From Bacteroidales bacterium (GTDB taxonomy: Bacteria; Bacteroidota; Bacteroidia; Bacteroidales; UBA932), in NCBI GenBank assembly GCA_017551215.1, contig JAFZMA010000256.1:1-19284 (forward strand): 19,284 nt of DNA. The letters are read 5' to 3'. A program made the position numbers and the translations under genes. Positions 1 to 6,041 of the stretch are shown here, piece after piece (within the stretch, counting starts at the first letter, position 1; each line of letters starts with the position of its first letter). The notes under the pieces are model-generated. The model ran no database searches, was not told the DNA's origin, and worked only from the letters and a program-made list of their open reading frames with translations.

Positions 1-1
1 T

Positions 2-94
2 ACTTTGCTGACAGGGAACTCAACAGATAATACACCTGTCACAAACGGAACTGTATCACAACCTTCTGCGGACAAAGATAATCGGGAAAAATGA
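2..94 (+). CDS. C-terminal tail of an unknown protein (5' end outside window)
   Basis: A frame open from the window edge ends at TGA 92-94 and gives about 30 residues, rich in Thr, Asn, Ser and Asp and ending in DKDNREK. One of the other two plus frames stops at position 30 and the other within the first 11 bases, so this is the only frame that could carry a gene into this point. The composition looks like a flexible, polar C-terminus; no family can be named. It stops just before the first copy of the promoter-bearing repeat, in the same relation that the ORF6N remnant has to the second copy, which mildly supports it being a real gene end. It could still be chance open frame. Confidence 0.35.
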   Translation, partial: TLLTGNSTDNTPVTNGTVSQPSADKDNREK

Positions 95-101
95 AGTAAA
101 C

Positions 102-196
102 AAAAAAGAACGCCCCGTTTTGTACAATCGCAGGATTGTACTGGGTAAATTTTACCGGATGGTTTGGTGAAGAAGTGGTTAAGGGTGTAATTTGCG
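102..196 (+). repeat. Promoter-bearing palindromic repeat, copy 1
   Basis: Copy 1 of a repeat found again at 1537-1632. The core 118-169 matches 1553-1604 at 51 of 52 positions (only 142 differs, T against C). It contains a perfect hairpin GTACAATC-GCAG-GATTGTAC at 122-141 and a near-palindrome GGTAAATTTTACC at 144-156. Left of the core an A6 tract (102-107) is conserved at the same distance in both copies, with an unrelated 10-base filler before the T tract. To the right the similarity decays but ATTTGCG (190-196) is shared, one base shifted. The repeat ends on the promoter for the RhuM gene. Confidence 0.8.
163..194 (+). promoter_or_regulatory. Candidate promoter for the RhuM gene, carried by repeat copy 1
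   Basis: TTTG at 163-166 is followed after 20 nt by GTAATTTG at 187-194. The first matches the Bacteroidota -33 element; the second keeps only the TTTG half of the -7 consensus TAnnTTTG. The corresponding place in repeat copy 2 has a perfect -7 box, which is the main reason to call this one. Transcription would begin near 200, about 20 nt before the ATG at 222. Confidence 0.4.
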
Positions 197-221
197 GTGT
201 TATAAGAATCAATGTCAGAAA

Positions 222-1097
222 ATGGAAGTAGTCAAGGATACGATGCTTTTGAGCACAGAAGGTGAAATAATCCTTTATAAGCCGCAGGAAGATACAAGGA
301 TTCAGGTAAGGCTTGTAGATGATACAGTTTGGCTTAGCCAACAGCAGATGGTATCTCTTTTTAAATCCAGTAAAGCCAATATTAGTGAGCATATAAAAAG
401 TATCTTTCACCAAGGAGAGCTTGATGGGGAGGCAACTGTTCGGTTTTTCCGAACAGTTCGGATTGAGGGTGAAAGAACTATATCTAGAAAGATGGCATAT
501 TATAATCTAGATGTGATTATTTCTGTTGGATATAGAGTGAATACAAAACGCGGCATTCTATTCCGGCAGTGGGCTAACCAAGTTCTAAAGGAATACCTGT
601 TAAAGGGTTATTCTATAAACAACAGAGTAAGCCGATTAGAGAAAAGAGTTTCTAAGACGGAAGGTCAAATAGATTTTTTTATTAAGTCTTCATTGCCTCC
701 TGTTCAGGGAATATTCTTTGACGGTCAGATTTTTGACGCATATCGGTTTGTGTCGGATATGATTAGAAGAGCTAAGTGTTCTGTAGTCTTGATTGATAAT
801 TATGTGGATGACTCTGTGCTTTCTTTGCTCGACAAGAGAGGGGATAGCGTGATTGCCACTGTTTATACCAAGCAAATTAGTCCGCAGTTGCAACTAGATA
901 TAGACAGGCATAATTCTCAATATCCGGAGATTCAAGTACTGCCTTTCAATAAGGCACACGACCGTTTTCTGCTGATAGATAATGATGTTTATCATATAGG
1001 TGCATCGATCAAGGATTTAGGTAAGAAGTGGTTCGGCTTTACTCTTATGAAGGATATCAGTTCAAGGGAAATACTTGCAAGGCTTGTATGTGAGTAA
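222..1097 (+). CDS. RhuM-family protein with C-terminal PLD-like domain
   Basis: A 291-residue protein. Residues about 15-135 are the RhuM (phage-type DNA-binding) domain: WLSQQQMVSLF, NISEHIKSIF, YYNLDVIISVGYRV and FRQWANQVLKEYL. A short coiled linker (135-155) leads to SLPPVQGIFFDGQIFDAY and a phospholipase-D-like half domain (about 165-280) with HDRFLLID at 246-253, an HxR(x)4D form of the HxKx4D motif, followed by HIGASIKDLGKKWFGF. Only one such motif is present, so activity, if any, would need a dimer. Known for the family: RhuM proteins are common in accessory DNA and their role is unclear. ATG 222 was chosen; TTG 192 and ATG 243 (preceded by AAGGA) are alternatives. It follows repeat copy 1 and is AT-richer than the core genes downstream. 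Confidence 0.85.
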   Translation: MEVVKDTMLLSTEGEIILYKPQEDTRIQVRLVDDTVWLSQQQMVSLFKSSKANISEHIKSIFHQGELDGEATVRFFRTVRIEGERTISRKMAYYNLDVIISVGYRVNTKRGILFRQWANQVLKEYLLKGYSINNRVSRLEKRVSKTEGQIDFFIKSSLPPVQGIFFDGQIFDAYRFVSDMIRRAKCSVVLIDNYVDDSVLSLLDKRGDSVIATVYTKQISPQLQLDIDRHNSQYPEIQVLPFNKAHDRFLLIDNDVYHIGASIKDLGKKWFGFTLMKDISSREILARLVCE

Positions 1098-1488
1098 AAA
1101 TAATTGGAAGTCACAAATTGTGACCTCCAATGGAGATAAGAAAGGACTTAGACGTCCCCCATACGCATTTACTGAACAAGGAGTTGCAATGCTTAGCGGA
1201 ATCCTTAATTCAGATGTTGCAATTGATACAAATATTATGATTATGAGGGCTTTTGTTGCAGTCAGAAATCTTTTGTCTATACCTGAACCCGCTGATAAAA
1301 TAGCTCAAATAGAGAAAGAGATAGTTGCAATTAAAGAAGAAATGAACTTGATACTAGCTGATCAGAATGATATCAATGAAATGGCACAAGCCCAACTAGA
1401 TGCTATAAGTGTAGTGTTGGCTGAGCTGCAGACGAATGGTAATAATGCTCCTATAAGACGAATAGGTTATTCTACAGAGAAGAAATAA
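1075..1488 (+). pseudogene. 5'-truncated ORF6N-domain gene
   Basis: The frame gives SKNNWKSQIVTSNGDKKG, then RRPPYAFTEQGVAMLSGIL, NTNI-like helices, a coiled-coil stretch (about residues 75-120) and the ending PIRRIGYSTEKK. This is the second half of the ORF6N DNA-binding family and its usual C-terminus. Full-length members carry roughly 70 more residues before this point, with the first part of the ORF6N domain. Recognisable homology starts at about 1090, inside the last codons of RhuM, and the only start codon is a TTG at 1075 that overlaps RhuM by 23 nt. I read it as the 3' part of a gene whose 5' half was deleted when it was joined to RhuM. A short translated product coupled to RhuM cannot be excluded. 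Confidence 0.7.
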
Positions 1489-1536
1489 TCCTTATTCATC
1501 GCTAAGGAAAATCTTTCCGGTTAAAGCATTTCTTTG

Positions 1537-1632
1537 AAAAAATAGTATGGCTTTTTGTACAATCGCAGGATTGTACCGGGTAAATTTTACCGGATGGTTT
1601 GGTGGAGAGGGAGATAGGATGGTAGATTTGCG
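1537..1632 (+). repeat. Promoter-bearing palindromic repeat, copy 2
   Basis: Second copy of the repeat at 102-196, 1435 bp downstream. It has the same A6 tract (1537-1542), the 8-bp-stem hairpin GTACAATCGCAGGATTGTAC (1557-1576), the near-palindrome (1579-1591), TTTG at 1598-1601 and ATTTGCG at 1626-1632. The filler between the A and T tracts is different from copy 1, although both versions can pair A with T. It lies 48 bp after the ORF6N stop and ends on a promoter facing higBA. No terminal duplication or transposase was seen. Confidence 0.8.
1598..1630 (+). promoter_or_regulatory. Upstream higBA promoter, carried by repeat copy 2
   Basis: TTTG (1598-1601), 21 nt, then TAGATTTG (1623-1630), a perfect match to the Bacteroidota -33/-7 consensus. 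Transcription would begin near 1637, at the edge of the GCTTTAAG direct repeats that look like an operator, leaving a leader of about 80 nt before higB. Confidence 0.55.
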
Positions 1633-1635
1633 AGA

Positions 1636-1658
1636 GCTTTAAGCATATATGCTTTAAG
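1636..1658. promoter_or_regulatory. Candidate HigA operator
   Basis: GCTTTAAG occurs at 1636-1643 and again at 1651-1658, 15 bp apart, and the junction forms the perfect 14-bp palindrome AAGCATATATGCTT (1641-1654). It sits between the two higBA promoters, where an autoregulating HigA would be expected to bind. Known for higBA: the antitoxin or the complex represses the operon through a palindromic operator. The assignment here is inference from position and symmetry. Confidence 0.45.
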
Positions 1659-1678
1659 GCGATTACGTAAAAAATAAT

Positions 1679-1709
1679 TTTGTTATCAATTAAATAATTT
1701 TTAGATTTG
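1679..1709 (+). promoter_or_regulatory. Proximal higBA promoter
   Basis: TTTG (1679-1682), 19 nt, TAGATTTG (1702-1709): a perfect consensus pair with the same -7 box as the upstream promoter. The start point would fall at about 1713-1717, on or next to the higB ATG (1716), so this transcript would be leaderless or nearly so. Confidence 0.55.
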
Positions 1710-1715
1710 TAGCGT

Positions 1716-2009
1716 ATGAGGGTGATAGCAATATCCGCATTGAAAGATTTCTGGGCTGTTCATGCAGAAACTAAGCAGCCTTTGAGCGAGTGGTATGTGA
1801 AGACATGCAATGCACACTGGAAATCTCTTGTTGATATCAGAAATGACTTTAATTCTGTAGATTATGTTGGTAACCAACGATATGTTTTCAATATAAAAGG
1901 AAATGGTTACAGGTTAGTGGTCGCTGTAAAGTTTATTCCAGAACTTGTTTATATCCGCTTCGTTGGGACTCATGATGAATATAACAAGATAGATGTTTCA
2001 AGTATTTAG
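1716..2009 (+). CDS. higB: HigB-type mRNA interferase toxin
   Basis: A 97-residue protein of the HigB toxin family (RelE/ParE fold). The diagnostic stretch is at the C-terminal half: NQRYVFNIKGNGYRLVVAV, then VYIRFVGTHDEYNKID. The N-terminus (ISALKDFWAVHAETKQPLSEWY) is the usual first helix pair. Family members cut mRNA, mostly on translating ribosomes, and are held inactive by HigA. The gene is toxin-first, the normal higBA order. Its stop (2007-2009) overlaps the Shine-Dalgarno sequence of higA, so the two are translated in close succession. No recognisable ribosome binding site precedes the ATG. Confidence 0.9.
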   Translation: MRVIAISALKDFWAVHAETKQPLSEWYVKTCNAHWKSLVDIRNDFNSVDYVGNQRYVFNIKGNGYRLVVAVKFIPELVYIRFVGTHDEYNKIDVSSI

Positions 2010-2013
2010 GAGG
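2008..2013 (+). promoter_or_regulatory. Strong Shine-Dalgarno of higA
   Basis: AGGAGG lies 6 nt before the ATG at 2020 and overlaps the last two bases of the higB stop codon. It fixes the higA start against an in-frame ATG at 1993. Such perfect Shine-Dalgarno sequences are uncommon in Bacteroidota and none stands out before other genes in this window. Confidence 0.7.
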
Positions 2014-2019
2014 ATAATT

Positions 2020-2385
2020 ATGGCACAGATAAAAAACGAGCAGCAATACTCAGCTATTATGAAAAGAATAGATGCTCTTTTCTTTGAGACTGGGGAGGAA
2101 ACCCCGGCAGATGATCCTCGTTTAGTGGAACTGGATATTCTTTCAGAACTCGTAGAAGAATATGAGAAGGAACGTTTCCCGATTGAAACGCCCTCATTAT
2201 CAGATACAATCAACGCCAGGTTGTCTGAATATAACATTACTCAAAAGGAATTGGCATCTATGCTGGGAATGACAGCTCCAAGACTTAGTGCTATTCTTTC
2301 CGGTAAAGTATATCCAACATACGAACAAGCCAGGGCTATATCCTCAAAACTGAATATAGCCCCGGCTATAGTGCTTGCCGGTTGA
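2020..2385 (+). CDS. higA: HigA-type antitoxin, XRE-family HTH
   Basis: A 121-residue protein. Residues about 1-55 are helical and acidic (ADDPRLVELDILSELVEEYE), as in HigA-like antitoxins that cover the toxin. Residues about 58-118 are an XRE/Cro helix-turn-helix: LSDTINARLSEYNITQKELA, then SMLGMTAPRLSAILSGKVYP, with a last helix ending NIAPAIVLAG. It should neutralise HigB and repress the operon by binding near 1636-1658. The start at 2020 is set by AGGAGG. It ends 25 bp from the stop of the oppositely oriented htpG, with no terminator visible in between, so the accessory segment abuts the 3' end of a core gene. Confidence 0.88.
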   Translation: MAQIKNEQQYSAIMKRIDALFFETGEETPADDPRLVELDILSELVEEYEKERFPIETPSLSDTINARLSEYNITQKELASMLGMTAPRLSAILSGKVYPTYEQARAISSKLNIAPAIVLAG

Positions 2386-2410
2386 TTGGGCAACGATTAT
2401 TTGTTGTGGC

Positions 2411-4465
2411 TTATTTCAGGAGGTCCAGGCTGCGGGAGACAAAGTCAGAGAGTTGCTTGCCTTTGAGCATGCCGTTGGCAAGGAGGGCAAGGTCTGCAAT
2501 CTGCTTGAGCAGGGTGTTGCTCCGGCCAAAGTCCTTCATCAAATCCCGTTTCTGGTTCTGGAGGTCTGTGAGGGTGGAATTGAGCTTGTCCCGCTTGTCC
2601 TTCATTTCCTGAGGGATATCCTCGTTCTTCTTGTCCTTAGTGTCCTTGTCTATGAGGTCAAGCGCATCTTTTACGTTGGCTATCTGGGCCCTGAGATCAC
2701 TGGCCTTTTCTTCTGTGGCAGTGTCTTTCTCAGCGATGACTTTTTTGACAAGAGGGTTTTCCACATTGAGTTTGATGGTGTAGGAATCAGGCATCTCCCC
2801 GTAGAAGTTGAGGCCTCCGCCAAGGGCGCTCATCTCTTTGTAGCGCCTCATGAACTCGTTTTGCGTAATCAGCATTGGGGCAGCGTTTTCTCCCATGTTC
2901 TCGGCCTGAAGGGTGTATCTGCCTTCCTCCGGAAGAACGGCGGCGAAAGCGTATTCAAGATCCAGTTCCTCTCCCTCCTTGAGGGTTGGCTTCTGAGTGT
3001 CTTCCTTTTTGATGAGGTTCTCTATGCTGTCCGAATCCACGCGGGCGAACTTGCTGTCTTTAATCTTGGTTTCCAGCAGGTTGACAAAGTGGGCATCCAA
3101 CTGGCTGTCGAACAGGAGAACCTGATAGCCTTTATTCTTGGCGGCCTCTATCCACTGATACTGGTTAACGGCGTCCGTGGCATATAGGTAAACCACCTTC
3201 TTGTCCTTGTCTTTCTGCTCTTTCTCAATGAGTTTGCCAAAGTCCTCGTAATTCAGGAACTTGCCGTCTGTGGTCTTGAAGAGGGCGAACTTCATTGCCC
3301 TTTCGCAGAATTTCTCATCGGTGAGCATTCCATACTCTATGAAGAGCTTAAGGTTGTCCCACTTGCTCTCGAATTCCTCCTTCTTTTCTTTGGAGATTTC
3401 TTCCAGGCGGTCTGCCACTTTCTTGGTGATGTAGGTGGAAATCTTCTTGACATTGGCGTCTTCCTGGAGATAGCTCCTGGATACGTTAAGAGGAATGTCC
3501 GGAGAGTCGATTACTCCATAGAGCAGGGTAAGGAACTCAGGCACAATGTTCTCCACGGAATCTGTGACAAACATCTGGTTGCAGTAGAGCTGAATCCTGT
3601 CTTTGGATACATCCATACGGTCCTTGATCTTAGGGAAATACAGGATTCCGGTAAGGTTGAACGGATAGTCCACGTTAAGATGGATCCAGAACAGAGGGTC
3701 TTCCTTCATAGGGTAGAGCTTGCGGTAGAAATCCAGATACTGCTCGTCTGTGATCTCGCTCGGAGTCTTTGCCCATAGAGGTTCAGAATCGTTGATTATC
3801 TTATCCTTGTCCGTATCCACATACTTGCCGTCTTTCCACTCGGTTTCCTTGCCGAATGCAATCTTGACAGGCATGAACTTGCAGTATTTGTTGAGGAGTT
3901 CCTCAACTTTCCGCTTGGTTGCAAAGTCTTTGGAATCATCGTCCAGATAGAGGGTTACGGTTGTTCCCCGGACCTCTTTTTTGCACTCGTCCATAGTGAA
4001 CTCAGGGCTGCCGTCGCAACTCCACTTTACGCCCGTGCTGCCTTCCTTGTAGGATAGGGACTCTATCTCCACCTTCTTGGAAACCATGAAAGCTGAATAG
4101 AATCCAAGGCCAAAGTGGCCGATTATGTTGTCCAGCTGGTCTTTGTATTTCTCCAGGAATTCTCCTGCAGACGAGAAGGCAATCTGGTTGATGTATTTGT
4201 CGATTTCCTCTGCGGTCATACCTATACCGCGGTCCGTTATGGATAGGGTATGCTTCTTTTCGTTTGCCTCTATGCGGATTGTATCGTCTCCGATTTCACC
4301 CTTGAAGTCACCTTTCCCGGCAACTGCCTTGAGCTTCTGGGTTGCATCCACTGCGTTGGCTACCAACTCTCTAAGGAAAATCTCGTGATCCGAATACAGG
4401 AATTTCTTAATGACGGGGAATATGTTTTCCGTTGTTACCCCAATCTGTCCTTTTGTCTTTGCCAT
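2411..4465 (-). CDS. htpG: Molecular chaperone HtpG (bacterial Hsp90)
   Basis: A 684-residue cytoplasmic ATP-dependent chaperone of normal length for Bacteroidota. The GHKL ATPase domain shows RELVANAVDA (32-41, with the catalytic Glu and the Mg-binding Asn), DRGIGM (78-83) and the lid GHFGLGFYSAF (116-126). The middle domain contains the conserved SREL-type RSYLQ loop (NVSRSYLQED), and the C-terminal dimerisation domain carries a charged insertion typical of this phylum. There is no MEEVD tail, as expected in bacteria. The start at MAKTKGQIGV was preferred over an upstream extension that runs through the terminator hairpin. No clear -7 box was found upstream. Confidence 0.97.
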   Translation of the reverse strand: MAKTKGQIGVTTENIFPVIKKFLYSDHEIFLRELVANAVDATQKLKAVAGKGDFKGEIGDDTIRIEANEKKHTLSITDRGIGMTAEEIDKYINQIAFSSAGEFLEKYKDQLDNIIGHFGLGFYSAFMVSKKVEIESLSYKEGSTGVKWSCDGSPEFTMDECKKEVRGTTVTLYLDDDSKDFATKRKVEELLNKYCKFMPVKIAFGKETEWKDGKYVDTDKDKIINDSEPLWAKTPSEITDEQYLDFYRKLYPMKEDPLFWIHLNVDYPFNLTGILYFPKIKDRMDVSKDRIQLYCNQMFVTDSVENIVPEFLTLLYGVIDSPDIPLNVSRSYLQEDANVKKISTYITKKVADRLEEISKEKKEEFESKWDNLKLFIEYGMLTDEKFCERAMKFALFKTTDGKFLNYEDFGKLIEKEQKDKDKKVVYLYATDAVNQYQWIEAAKNKGYQVLLFDSQLDAHFVNLLETKIKDSKFARVDSDSIENLIKKEDTQKPTLKEGEELDLEYAFAAVLPEEGRYTLQAENMGENAAPMLITQNEFMRRYKEMSALGGGLNFYGEMPDSYTIKLNVENPLVKKVIAEKDTATEEKASDLRAQIANVKDALDLIDKDTKDKKNEDIPQEMKDKRDKLNSTLTDLQNQKRDLMKDFGRSNTLLKQIADLALLANGMLKGKQLSDFVSRSLDLLK

Positions 4466-4500
4466 ATTATTGAATTTTATACGTTTCTGAAATAAAAATA

Positions 4501-4536
4501 CTCCCGATGGTGTTTCAATCTTTATACCATCGGGAG
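4501..4536 (-). terminator. Rho-independent terminator of the GIN-domain operon
   Basis: CTCCCGATGGT (4501-4511) pairs perfectly with ACCATCGGGAG (4526-4536), an 11-bp stem with a 14-nt loop. Read on the minus strand it is followed by TATTTTTATTT. It lies 44 bp after the stop of the GIN-domain gene and 35 bp before htpG, so it separates the two transcription units. Confidence 0.8.
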
Positions 4537-4540
4537 AGGG

Positions 4541-4555
4541 GTGACAAATTGTCAC
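4541..4555. promoter_or_regulatory. Palindrome upstream of htpG
   Basis: GTGACAA-A-TTGTCAC is a perfect 7-bp inverted repeat around one base, between the terminator and the GIN-domain stop codon and about 75 bp before the htpG start. CAAA at 4545-4548 would read as TTTG (-33) on the minus strand, but no -7 box follows at the right distance. It may be a repressor or heat-shock site for htpG; the function is not shown by the sequence. Confidence 0.3.
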
Positions 4556-4579
4556 TATTTATGGAGAATTTGTTTTGGT

Positions 4580-5482
4580 CTATTTTCTGGAGACAGAGGC
4601 GCCGTGGCTTCTTTCCAGGATGACTTTGTCCGGGTCTCCCACATAAATGAGCTTTGAGGCTCCGCTTACTTCTCCGTTTATCTTCTTCTTCACGCCAATT
4701 TCTGTCTTTGAGGCCCCGCTGAGGTCTACCGTGCAATTCTTGGTCTGGAAACTTTCTCCCTCAAAGTGAGAAGCTCCGCTGCAATCTATCACTGCCTGGT
4801 CTGCAGACCCCTTTACGTTGACTTTGGACGCTCCGCTTGCATCTGCCTTAAAGTTTGAAGCAGTTACGGTCAGGAACAATTTTGACGCGCCGCTGGCATC
4901 AAGATTAATGATGTTGCAGCTTCCGGAAGATACAAGTTCCGCAGCGCCGCTTGCATCTATTGACAACTTGTCTGCACTGAGTCTGGCAAGGCGGACTTTG
5001 GCGGCTCCGCTGATGTCCAGACGGCAATTGTTCTCGCGGAAGCTGTCTTTTGTAACAAGGGTTGCAGCTCCGCTGAGGTCTATGAGATTAAGGGTTGAGA
5101 GACTGACGGTTACTTTTACAGGGCCCTTTAGACGCTTGCGGCTGGAAGTCCATCTGCTTCCTCCAAAAGTGTAACCTTCCTCTATCCTGAGATTCAGGAC
5201 GCCGTTATTCTCGTTTACTATAACGTGTTCCATGGTTCTGGCCGGAGCTGAAACCGTAACTATTCCCCTGTTGTCTCGGATAACTGTTATCTCGAATACG
5301 CTGCCTGCCCTAATTCCCTTGAGTTCAGAGAATTGGTAAGTCTTCTTGACCATGGCCTCATTCTTGGAATCGGAAGAATTGCCGCCAACCACAATGACCT
5401 TGCTTTTGCCGCTCTGGGCATAGGATGTTGCCGCAAAGAGAACTGCCGTAGCCAAAACAATTGATGTAATGATCTTTTTCAT
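4580..5482 (-). CDS. Secreted GIN-domain (DUF2807) beta-helix protein
   Basis: A 300-residue exported protein. Residues 1-22 are a signal peptide ending SYAQ. The region 50-110 is the head of the domain (FSELKGIRAGSVFEITVIRD, a hallmark of GIN/DUF2807 proteins). Residues 135-276 hold eight short repeats with the core (D/E)xSGA(A/S) at about 135, 156, 176, 195, 214, 233, 253 and 271, a spacing of 18-21 residues that fits a right-handed beta-helix. It is probably periplasmic or outer-membrane facing; there is no lipobox. It is the last gene of the sigma factor operon, 28 bp after the anti-sigma-like gene, and is followed by a terminator. The exact function of the family is unknown; a role in envelope sensing is inferred from the operon. 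Confidence 0.85.
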   Translation of the reverse strand: MKKIITSIVLATAVLFAATSYAQSGKSKVIVVGGNSSDSKNEAMVKKTYQFSELKGIRAGSVFEITVIRDNRGIVTVSAPARTMEHVIVNENNGVLNLRIEEGYTFGGSRWTSSRKRLKGPVKVTVSLSTLNLIDLSGAATLVTKDSFRENNCRLDISGAAKVRLARLSADKLSIDASGAAELVSSGSCNIINLDASGASKLFLTVTASNFKADASGASKVNVKGSADQAVIDCSGASHFEGESFQTKNCTVDLSGASKTEIGVKKKINGEVSGASKLIYVGDPDKVILERSHGASVSRK

Positions 5483-5510
5483 ATCTTAAACTTTTGATTT
5501 TCTGTTAGTT

Positions 5511-6041
5511 TTATTCTGTTTCGCTGTTCATGGCGATGAAAGTCTGGATCTTTTTCAGCCCTTCCATTTTCTGGTTGTAATACTCCTTTATGATTTGCTG
5601 CTTTTCTTTCTTGGATAGGTTTTCCGGAAGCTGAAGAGCCATGAGCCCGTCTTCATCGCTGATGATGGAAGAGATGGAATAGTTCAAGTCTTCCAGGTCT
5701 TGTGCGGAGAGGGCGCCTCCTTCTTCAAGCAACTGGTTCCCAAGAGATTGAAGGCTGGTCATATAGCCGCTTTCAATTTGCCTCAGCGATGATTCGCTGT
5801 TGCCTTTGCCCAGGAAAAGCACCAGAGCCACGATGCAGAGGGCCGGAACTACCGCCCACGCTGCCCTGCGTCCTGCTGTATTGTCGCTGAGCCAGATCTG
5901 AATCCTTTGCAGGAATGATGGTCTTGTCTGTGCCTCAAGCTTTTGCAGGAACCTTTCCCTGTGGCCTTCCGGTATTCGGATGTCTTCCATATCCATTCTG
6001 TTCTGTTCAAATAGCTTTTCCAGTTTGTCCTGTGTTGTCAT
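5511..6041 (-). CDS. Single-pass membrane protein, probable anti-sigma factor
   Basis: A 176-residue protein with a charged cytoplasmic N-terminus (1-58) containing IPEGHRERFLQKLE (23-36), a segment frequent in proteins encoded next to Bacteroidota ECF sigma factors. One membrane segment follows (about 60-78, AAWAVVPALCIVALVLFLG), and then a helical, mostly acidic extracytoplasmic part (80-176). There is no classical zinc-binding anti-sigma HxxxCxxC motif. Its ATG overlaps the sigma factor stop by 4 nt (ATGA), implying translational coupling. The anti-sigma role is inferred from topology and position, not from a recognised domain. Confidence 0.75.
   Translation of the reverse strand: MTTQDKLEKLFEQNRMDMEDIRIPEGHRERFLQKLEAQTRPSFLQRIQIWLSDNTAGRRAAWAVVPALCIVALVLFLGKGNSESSLRQIESGYMTSLQSLGNQLLEEGGALSAQDLEDLNYSISSIISDEDGLMALQLPENLSKKEKQQIIKEYYNQKMEGLKKIQTFIAMNSETE

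Noticed and set aside
118..169. Integron attC or dif-type site
   Set aside because: No RYYYAAC/GTTRRRY ends and no 11-6-11 arm layout; the stems are 8 bp with a 4-nt loop and 6 bp around one base.
39..413. Minus-strand open frame of 124 codons opposite repeat copy 1 and the RhuM start
   Set aside because: It lies across the promoter repeat and the N-terminus of a recognised family protein, and its translation has no domain signal.
1090..1130. Palindrome GTCACAAATTGTGAC in the ORF6N remnant as an operator
   Set aside because: It falls on the codons of the conserved SQIVTSN block of the family, so coding constraint explains it.
2375..3187. Plus-strand open frame of 270 codons opposite htpG
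   Set aside because: It is the antisense of a fully conserved htpG coding region; long antisense frames arise from codon bias, and the product shows no family features.
4466..4555. N-terminal extension of htpG to an upstream start
   Set aside because: The extension would translate the terminator hairpin and does not look like HtpG; MAKTKGQIGVTTENIFPV is the normal start.
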